A stretch of 11,117 nt of DNA from Verrucomicrobiota bacterium (GTDB taxonomy: Bacteria; Verrucomicrobiota; Kiritimatiellia; JAAZAB01). Within the stretch, counting starts at the first letter, position 1. Each line of letters opens with the position of its first letter. Below, in pieces: positions 6,934 to 11,117 of the stretch. Position numbers and translations under genes: made by a program. The notes beneath the pieces were generated by a model, which was given only the letters and a program-made list of their open reading frames with translations, did not search any database and had not been told where the DNA came from. The DNA is taken from NCBI GenBank assembly GCA_018896395.1, contig JAHIMN010000203.1, forward strand, positions 1-11,117, written 5' to 3'.

Positions 6934-7988
6934 GGCTTTTCTCCCGGGTAGACTAGAACTTTCATAGTCTGCTTCTGCTTCATGAGTTCAATGGCCTGCA
7001 CGAACTTAGCGAGGGGGAATGAATGGGTGATGACCTTCTCAAAATCGTGTTTGGGTTCCGCCAGGAGCGCGACCGCCTTCCGGACATGCTCCGGTCTGGA
7101 GTCCGATGCGCCGACGACGCGCAGTTCGCCGTAATGCACGAGACGGCTGTCGAGGGTGATGTCCGCAGATCCCTTCGGCAGGCTGGCGAACAGACTGACC
7201 GTTCCGCCCTTCCTGGCGAAAGCCATGGCGGCCTCCTGGGCCTCGCGTGCAGGAGCGCATACGATCACAACGTCAGCGCCCAACCCGTCGGTTTGGCGCT
7301 CAACGAACTGGGACACGGCTTCGGCTTTGCCGTCTATGACCGTGACGCCCTTCAGACGCCGCAGCATGGAAAGGCGCGGTTCGGAGCGTTGGACTATCAT
7401 GACTTTGCCGGCTCCATGGGCCACCGCCAGCAGCGCCTGGATGGCGCCCAACGGACCGCCGCCGACAACCAGAACTGAAGCTCCCCTCCGGACGCCCGCG
7501 ATCTCCTGCGCGTTTACCGCGCAGCTCAACGGCTCGCTCAGCGCGGCCAACTCGTTCGGGAGACCGTCCGGGATCTTAATGACGTTTCCTCCCCGCAGGG
7601 CCGCCGGCGGAATCGCCATGTACTCGGCAAGCGCCCCGTCGTAGTCGTAGCTTATCGGCTTGCTGGCGGGACACAGATTCTGCAATCCGAGCGCGCAGAT
7701 TCGACATTGTCCGCAGGCTATCGTGGTTGCCAGCGTGACGCGTTCCCCTTCGGAAAAGTCCGCGACGTTCCGCCCCGCATGGACAATCGTTCCCGCCATT
7801 TCGTGACCGATGATCCGGGGCGGATGGCACCTCGGGTTCCCCACGGTCGCCAGTTTCAAGTCGGTGCCGCATAACGCGCAGGCATGGACGGCAACCACCA
7901 GGTTGTCGTCCGTGCGGGCCGGGAGCGGTTGCTTCTCCAAGCGCAGATCGCCCGGCGCATGATATACAATAGCGCGCATCGTTTTCAC
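6930..7988 (-). CDS. Zinc-dependent medium-chain alcohol/polyol dehydrogenase (sorbitol/threonine dehydrogenase-like)
   Basis: First gene of the catabolic operon; 352 aa, typical of zinc MDR enzymes. The catalytic zinc site is Cys40 (CALCGTD), His62-Glu63 (IIGHEMAG) and Glu152 (SEPLSC). The structural zinc site is intact, with Cys92, Cys95, Cys98 and Cys106 in CGQCRICALGLQNLC. The Rossmann motif VVGGGPLG is at 174-181. Tyr114-Asp115 and DGALAEYMAIP (118-128) are typical of polyol and galactitol-1-phosphate dehydrogenases such as GatD. It probably oxidises a sugar alcohol or sugar phosphate with NAD(P). Start: GTG at 7988 is 4 nt after a perfect AGGAGG; ATG at 7979 is an alternative three codons in, 13 nt from the SD. 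The gene ends in an ATGA overlap with the SDR gene. It follows a strong promoter with an overlapping operator. Confidence 0.88.
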   Translation of the reverse strand: MKTMRAIVYHAPGDLRLEKQPLPARTDDNLVVAVHACALCGTDLKLATVGNPRCHPPRIIGHEMAGTIVHAGRNVADFSEGERVTLATTIACGQCRICALGLQNLCPASKPISYDYDGALAEYMAIPPAALRGGNVIKIPDGLPNELAALSEPLSCAVNAQEIAGVRRGASVLVVGGGPLGAIQALLAVAHGAGKVMIVQRSEPRLSMLRRLKGVTVIDGKAEAVSQFVERQTDGLGADVVIVCAPAREAQEAAMAFARKGGTVSLFASLPKGSADITLDSRLVHYGELRVVGASDSRPEHVRKAVALLAEPKHDFEKVITHSFPLAKFVQAIELMKQKQTMKVLVYPGEKP

Positions 7989-7992
7989 AGTA

Positions 7993-7998
7993 CCTCCT
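7993..7998 (-). promoter_or_regulatory. Shine-Dalgarno of the catabolic operon leader
   Basis: Perfect AGGAGG on the minus strand, 4 nt before GTG 7988. It favours the GTG start over the ATG at 7979. The predicted transcript leader is only about 20 nt long and is almost filled by this site and the operator half. Confidence 0.7.
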
Positions 7999-7999
7999 C

Positions 8000-8015
8000 A
8001 TGGGATATAACCCAT
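8000..8015. promoter_or_regulatory. Probable GntR operator over the catabolic operon transcription start
   Basis: ATGGGATATAACCCAT has perfect 5-bp arms ATGGG/CCCAT around ATATAA; 14 of its 16 positions are palindromic. It lies directly beside the predicted -10 of the leftward promoter, covering the expected +1 near 8009, a standard place for repression. Its core GGGATA-N2-ACCCA recurs at 8156-8168 before the GntR gene. The TATA-centred dyad suits HutC-subfamily GntR sites. Confidence 0.65.
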
Positions 8016-8044
8016 AAAATAGCACCGTCAGGATTCTTTGTCAA
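8016..8044 (-). promoter_or_regulatory. Sigma70-like promoter of the catabolic operon
   Basis: Read on the minus strand: a consensus -35 TTGACA (8044-8039), a 17-bp spacer and a -10 TATTTT (8021-8016, 4 of 6). Start is expected near 8009, about 20 nt before the GTG of the zinc dehydrogenase. The operator at 8000-8015 abuts the -10, so bound repressor would block initiation. Confidence 0.65.
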
Positions 8045-8049
8045 TAGGC

Positions 8050-8090
8050 GTCCCCCGGAAAACAGCGTCTGTCCCGAAAAACAGTGTCTT
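8050..8090. repeat. Imperfect tandem direct repeat of about 20 bp in the divergent promoter region
   Basis: Two copies back to back, 8050-8070 and 8071-8090, share GTCCC, then AAAACAG, then GTCT, with a few substitutions and a one-base length difference. The array lies between the two divergent -35 boxes and overlaps the gntR -35 by two bases, so it is well placed for an activator binding both sides. Confidence 0.45.
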
Positions 8091-8117
8091 GACTTGTTGG
8101 CGTGGTTCCGGCATACT
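8089..8117 (+). promoter_or_regulatory. Sigma70-like promoter of the GntR gene
   Basis: -35 TTGACT (8089-8094, 5 of 6), 17-bp spacer, -10 CATACT (8112-8117, 4 of 6). Start is expected near 8124, giving a leader of about 48 nt that contains the second operator. The -35 boxes of the two divergent promoters are 44 bp apart. Confidence 0.55.
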
Positions 8118-8154
8118 GATTAAATAGACCCAAACGCTATTCCACGATGTACCA

Positions 8155-8168
8155 AGGGATAGTACCCA
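8155..8168. promoter_or_regulatory. Second probable GntR operator, just before the gntR start codon
   Basis: AGGGATAGTACCCA shares GGGATA-N2-ACCCA with the site at 8001-8014 (11 of 13 core bases identical, same GGG-N6-CCC spacing), though its centre is less symmetric. It lies in the leader of gntR, 3 nt before the ATG, fitting a roadblock or autorepression role. Its AAGGGA part may also serve as the ribosome site. Confidence 0.55.
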
Positions 8169-8171
8169 AAT

Positions 8172-8903
8172 ATGACGCCGGTTAGACCGACAAAGCTTTC
8201 GCGTTCCTGCACCAAGAGTCTCTGCATGCAGGCGCGGGACGGCATCGAGCGCCTCGCCCGCGGCCTGAATGCAGGCGACAAGCTGCCGCGCGAGCGCGAT
8301 CTGGCGCGCGCCTGGGGCGTTAGCCGGATAACCATTCGCAATGCCTATGCCTTGCTGGTTCAGGAAGGCAAGGTCATGAAGACCCACAAGGCCTATCGGA
8401 TGGCGCCTCGTTTGGCCGGTACCGGACTGTTCATGCTCGACGGTTTCACTCGGGACGCGATCGCGCGCGGCCACAAGCCGCGGACGGAGGTACTTGGCAT
8501 CGAGCTGATCTATCCCGAGAAATCCATCGCCGCGGCGCTCCTGCTGAAGCCGAAAGAACGTGTCTATCGCCTCGCCCGAAAACGCTTTCTCAACAACGTG
8601 CCGATCGCGGTGGAGTATGCCCACGTGAGCGAGCGCTTGGCCCCGCGGTTGGATACGCATCCCTTGGAGTCCCTGTATGCCACCCTGAAAAAGCACTATA
8701 ACCTTGTCGTGGCCTGGGCCGAGGAATCCCTGTCCATCTGCACGGAACCGATTGCCGAGCACGACATGCTTGGCCTCGACAATACGTGTCCGTTGCTTCG
8801 CCTCAGACGCGTGTCCTTTTCGCGCCGCAATATTCCGATTGAGTTCGTGCTGGCCTGCTACAACGTTCACGACTTCGAGTTCCATCTTGAACTCCGCCGC
8901 TAA
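8172..8903 (+). CDS. GntR-family transcriptional regulator (HutC subfamily, UTRA effector domain)
   Basis: 243-aa regulator. Residues 15-78 form the winged helix: a GDKLPRERDLARAWGVSRITIRNAYALLVQEGKV stretch (35-68) matches the family's G-x-LPSEREL-x3-x-VSR-x-T-(V/I)-R-x-A-x2-L-x2-(E/G)-G pattern. Residues 85-240 fit a UTRA ligand-binding domain, with the E/R-P-x-T-EVLG strand, RLARKRFLNNVPIAVEYAHV and the closing PIEFVLACYNVHDFEFHLEL. UTRA domains in this subfamily usually bind sugar phosphates or small metabolites. It is divergent from the catabolic operon and shares near-identical sites in front of both genes, so it is most likely the local repressor and autoregulator. ATG 8172 is the first start after an in-frame stop region; SD AAGGGA is 11 nt upstream. 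The next genes on this strand are the ABC exporter pair, 128 bp away. Confidence 0.88.
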   Translation: MTPVRPTKLSRSCTKSLCMQARDGIERLARGLNAGDKLPRERDLARAWGVSRITIRNAYALLVQEGKVMKTHKAYRMAPRLAGTGLFMLDGFTRDAIARGHKPRTEVLGIELIYPEKSIAAALLLKPKERVYRLARKRFLNNVPIAVEYAHVSERLAPRLDTHPLESLYATLKKHYNLVVAWAEESLSICTEPIAEHDMLGLDNTCPLLRLRRVSFSRRNIPIEFVLACYNVHDFEFHLELRR

Positions 8904-8935
8904 TCCGCCGGCACGGGCGCGTCCAATAAACTGCC

Positions 8936-8965
8936 TTGCCTTTTCGCGATGGGTAAGTTCATACT
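8936..8965 (+). promoter_or_regulatory. Weak candidate promoter before the ABC transporter genes
   Basis: TTGCCT (8936-8941), 18-bp spacer, CATACT (8960-8965); each hexamer matches 4 of 6 consensus bases. It is the only pair with acceptable spacing I found between gntR and the ABC gene. Without it the ABC genes would depend on the gntR promoter. Confidence 0.25.
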
Positions 8966-8989
8966 GGCTCCTATGGGTTCTCAACCGAG

Positions 8990-9018
8990 CGACTGGAGCA
9001 AGCCTGCAGGCCAAGTCG
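8990..9018 (+). other. Hairpin-forming leader just upstream of the ABC transporter start
   Basis: CGACTGG (8990-8996) pairs with CCAAGTCG (9011-9018) with one bulge, around the 10-bp perfect palindrome GCCTGCAGGC (9002-9011). No T tract follows. It occupies the place where a ribosome binding site would be expected, and no SD sequence is seen before ATG 9032, so it may limit or regulate translation. Confidence 0.3.
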
Positions 9019-9031
9019 GGCACTCCCTCTC

Positions 9032-10795
9032 ATGGCGCCAAAAAAACAATCGAATTTCCTGATCGTTCTGAGTTTCCTCGCGCCCTACCGCTGGGTACTG
9101 ATCCGGCTGTTGCTGTTGACGGTCCTGCTTTCCATCCTGAACATGTGCTCGCCGCTGATCACGCGGGCCTTCATTGACCAGGTGATCAGCCTGAACCGGC
9201 AGGACCTGATTTTTTCGCTGAGCTTCTGGCGGATTGCCCTCATTGTGCTGGTCCCGGTATTTGCGTTTATCCAGACGCAAGGGATTGCCTACGTCGGCCA
9301 GCGCTTCGTCTTCGATATCCGCAATGCGCTCTACCGCCACATGCTGGATATGTCGCTCCGTTTTTACGGCAAGCATAGCACAGGCATGCTGGTCAACCGG
9401 CTCATGGGCGACACCGGCATGGTGGCCAACATGCTGTCCGCGCAGACGATCGGCATCGTCTCCGACCTCGTGTGTGCCGCCTTCGCCATCACGGCGACCT
9501 TCGTATTGAACTGGCGGCTGGCTTTGGTGATTGTGGCCATGGTTGTCGTATTTGTGCTGAATTACCGTCTGAACATCGGTAAAATCGTGGCGCTCTCGCG
9601 CAGTTACCGGCAATCGTTCGACCGGCTGTCGGGCGGGGTGCAGAACCGGCTGGTCGCGAGCCTGGCGGTCAAATCATTCGGCACAGAGACGCGGGAACAG
9701 GGCATCTTCCAGGAGCAGTCGGAAGTCAGCATGGAACTGCTCCAGCAGGCCGGCTATTCCAACAACACCTTCTGGCAAAACACCTTGCTTCTGCAGAACA
9801 TGGGCCAAGCCGTGTTGTTTTTCGCCGGCTGTGCCCTGATCCTGCGCGGCGACATGACCTACGGCGATGTGACGGCGTTCACGGTCTATGCCATGCGGCT
9901 CCTGTGGCCGGCGGTGCGCATGTCCGAGCTGGCGCGGCAAATCCAGGATGTGCGCATCGCCGTGGAACGCATCCTCGAAATATACAATGAACCGCAGGAA
10001 GTAACGAACCGGCTTGCCTGTGTGCCCGCCGGCCGCCTGCGGGGCCAGGTGGATTTTAACCACGTGGATTTCGCCTACGAGCCGGCGCGGCCCGTTATCC
10101 GGGATTTCGACTTGCACATTCAGCCGGGCGAGACCATTGCCCTGGTGGGGCCGACCGGATGCGGCAAAAGCACCCTGTTGCTTCTGCTCATGCGCTTTTA
10201 CGATATCCGCGGCGGGAGCCTGCGGCTCGACGGCCGCGATGTTTGGCAATACGACCTTAAAAGCCTGCGCGCGCAGTTTGGCATCGTCCTCCAAGACCCG
10301 CTCCTGTTCAACGTTAGCATTGCCGACAATATCCGCTATACCCGGCCGAACGCCGCGCCCGCCGAGATCGAGGCGGCGGCGAAAGTGGCGGAAATCCATG
10401 ATTTCATTATGACCCTGCCGGACCAGTATCGGACCGTGCTGGGTACGGAAGGCCTGCAATTTTCGGTCGGCCAGAAACAGCGCCTGACCATTGCCCGCGC
10501 CGTGCTGGCCGATCCGGTCATCATGATCATGGACGAGGCCACCAGCGCCCTGGATAGCGAATCCGAGCAGGCCATCCAACTGGCCATGCAGAAGATCCTG
10601 CGGAACCGCACGTCGTTTATTGTCGCGCACCGCCTGAGCACAATCCGTAATGCAACCCGGATTGTGATGATACGGGATGGCCGCATTGTGGAGATCGGTA
10701 GTCATGCGGAGCTGATGGCCCTGCCGGAGGGCCGTTACCGTGCGCTTTATAATCGGTATGTGATCAAGGGTGTGATCGAGGAAGAGAAGGAATGA
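9032..10795 (+). CDS. ABC exporter half-transporter (fused permease and ATPase)
   Basis: Inner-membrane exporter subunit of 587 aa, the normal size for a type IV (MsbA/LmrA-like) half-transporter. Residues 10-315 are the membrane domain, with hydrophobic spans near 22-42, 65-85, 142-162, 163-180 and 250-275, and coupling-helix-like FYGKHSTGMLVNRLMGD. The ATPase follows: Walker A GPTGCGKST (373-381), Q-loop Gln421, signature FSVGQKQR (477-484) in place of LSGGQ, Walker B VIMIMD with catalytic Glu502, D-loop SALD and H-loop His533. The catalytic residues are intact but the signature is altered. It overlaps the next ABC gene by ATGA, so a heterodimer is likely. With the TolC- and HlyD-like proteins it would complete a trans-envelope exporter. 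No peptidase domain is present at the N-terminus. ATG 9032 is the first standard start after the in-frame stop at 8954, but lacks a visible SD. Confidence 0.93.
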   Translation: MAPKKQSNFLIVLSFLAPYRWVLIRLLLLTVLLSILNMCSPLITRAFIDQVISLNRQDLIFSLSFWRIALIVLVPVFAFIQTQGIAYVGQRFVFDIRNALYRHMLDMSLRFYGKHSTGMLVNRLMGDTGMVANMLSAQTIGIVSDLVCAAFAITATFVLNWRLALVIVAMVVVFVLNYRLNIGKIVALSRSYRQSFDRLSGGVQNRLVASLAVKSFGTETREQGIFQEQSEVSMELLQQAGYSNNTFWQNTLLLQNMGQAVLFFAGCALILRGDMTYGDVTAFTVYAMRLLWPAVRMSELARQIQDVRIAVERILEIYNEPQEVTNRLACVPAGRLRGQVDFNHVDFAYEPARPVIRDFDLHIQPGETIALVGPTGCGKSTLLLLLMRFYDIRGGSLRLDGRDVWQYDLKSLRAQFGIVLQDPLLFNVSIADNIRYTRPNAAPAEIEAAAKVAEIHDFIMTLPDQYRTVLGTEGLQFSVGQKQRLTIARAVLADPVIMIMDEATSALDSESEQAIQLAMQKILRNRTSFIVAHRLSTIRNATRIVMIRDGRIVEIGSHAELMALPEGRYRALYNRYVIKGVIEEEKE

Positions 10796-11117
10796 AATTC
10801 CACCATCGCAACTATGCGTTTCGGCCGCCGTACCGCCAGAAAGACCGTAAAGCCGGCAAGCTGAATCTGCTGGCGCGGTTCATGCGCGCGTATCTGCGGC
10901 CTTACCGGTGGACCATTGCTTTGTGTATCCTGATGGCGGTCCTGGACTACTGCGGATCTTTTTACCTGCTGGCCTATTACAACAAGGTGGTGGTGGATTC
11001 CATTCTGGTCGTAGTGCCGGCTAAAAGCAAGTCCGTCAGCCGACTCGCCTGGGCGAAGCGCTCCGGCGGAGCCCGGCAGACAGCCCCGGCCGGTAATCAA
11101 CTGATGGATCGTGAGCC
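10792..11117 (+). CDS. Second ABC exporter half-transporter, N-terminal fragment (runs off the window)
   Basis: The ATG at 10792 overlaps the preceding TGA (ATGA), and GAAGAGAAGG a few bases before serves as SD. 108 codons are visible without a stop. A basic, cytoplasmic N-terminal stretch (MKFHHRNYAFRPPYRQKDRK) is followed by ARFMRAYLRPYRW at 27-39, which parallels the SFLAPYRW segment at 14-21 of the upstream ABC protein and marks the start of the first membrane helix (about 39-60). After FYLLAYYNKVVVDSILVV the chain turns hydrophilic and basic from about residue 75 (PAKSKSVSRLAWAKRSGG...), placing an unusually long polar segment in the first external loop. The ATPase domain lies beyond the window. 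Family is inferred from this alignment and from the gene overlap with its partner. Confidence 0.75.
   Translation, partial: MKFHHRNYAFRPPYRQKDRKAGKLNLLARFMRAYLRPYRWTIALCILMAVLDYCGSFYLLAYYNKVVVDSILVVVPAKSKSVSRLAWAKRSGGARQTAPAGNQLMDRE

Noticed and set aside
8028..9023. Minus-strand open frame of 331 codons covering the GntR gene
   Set aside because: It lies antisense to a clear GntR/UTRA regulator, has no recognisable domain and would run through the divergent promoter region; GC-rich third positions produce such mirror frames.
9674..10705. Minus-strand open frame of 343 codons inside the first ABC gene
   Set aside because: Antisense to the ATPase domain with all its motifs; His/Gln/Gly-rich composition typical of a mirrored frame.
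1..11117. tRNA, rRNA, CRISPR array, insertion sequence or attachment site
   Set aside because: I saw no cloverleaf-like or rRNA-like segment, no regularly spaced repeats, no transposase or integrase motifs, and no matching direct repeats at the edges of the catabolic block.

Overview
The window comes from a Gram-negative, GC-rich bacterium. This is shown by a TolC-type outer-membrane channel, an HlyD-type adaptor and ABC exporter subunits, with strong GC bias at third codon positions. Nothing in it fixes the phylum. The mix of genes would suit an environmental or anaerobic lineage such as the Verrucomicrobiota/Kiritimatiellota/Lentisphaerota/Planctomycetota group, but that is only a guess. 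No tRNA, rRNA, CRISPR array, transposase or integrase was seen.

Layout. (1) 1-204: the 3' end of a gene resembling LarA-family nickel-dependent lactate racemases. (2) 256-3582, plus strand: a compact operon encoding a TolC-family outer-membrane factor, a cytoplasmic cysteine-rich protein with zinc-ribbon-like motifs and no recognised function, and an HlyD-family periplasmic adaptor. (3) 3704-7988, minus strand: a tightly coupled sugar/polyol catabolic operon. In transcription order it holds a Zn-dependent medium-chain dehydrogenase, a sorbitol-6-phosphate-dehydrogenase-like SDR, a PfkB-type sugar kinase lacking its middle, a class II ketose-bisphosphate aldolase and a NagB-like sugar-phosphate isomerase/deaminase. 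(4) 8172-8903, plus strand: a divergent GntR/UTRA repressor. (5) 9032 to the end, plus strand: two ABC exporter half-transporters with overlapping ATGA, the second cut by the window edge.

How it fits together. Parts 2 and 5 together make a complete set for a trans-envelope exporter (ABC pair, adaptor, outer-membrane channel), but they are separated by about 5.4 kb of sugar catabolism on the opposite strand plus its regulator. The 183-bp divergent region between the dehydrogenase and the GntR gene is well organised. Each direction has a sigma70-like promoter, and two closely related sites of the form GGGATA-N2-ACCCA lie at or just downstream of the two predicted transcription starts. This suggests that the GntR protein represses both the operon and itself, probably relieved by a phosphorylated sugar. 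Because the ABC genes follow gntR on the same strand, they may share its control in part.

The most striking points are the PfkB kinase, in which the N-terminal half is joined in frame to the GAGD catalytic motif across a VDT sequence (a probable repeat-mediated internal deletion); the cysteine-rich protein inside the exporter operon; the nested arrangement of catabolic and export genes; and the paired operators. The substrate of neither the exporter nor the catabolic pathway can be read from this window.
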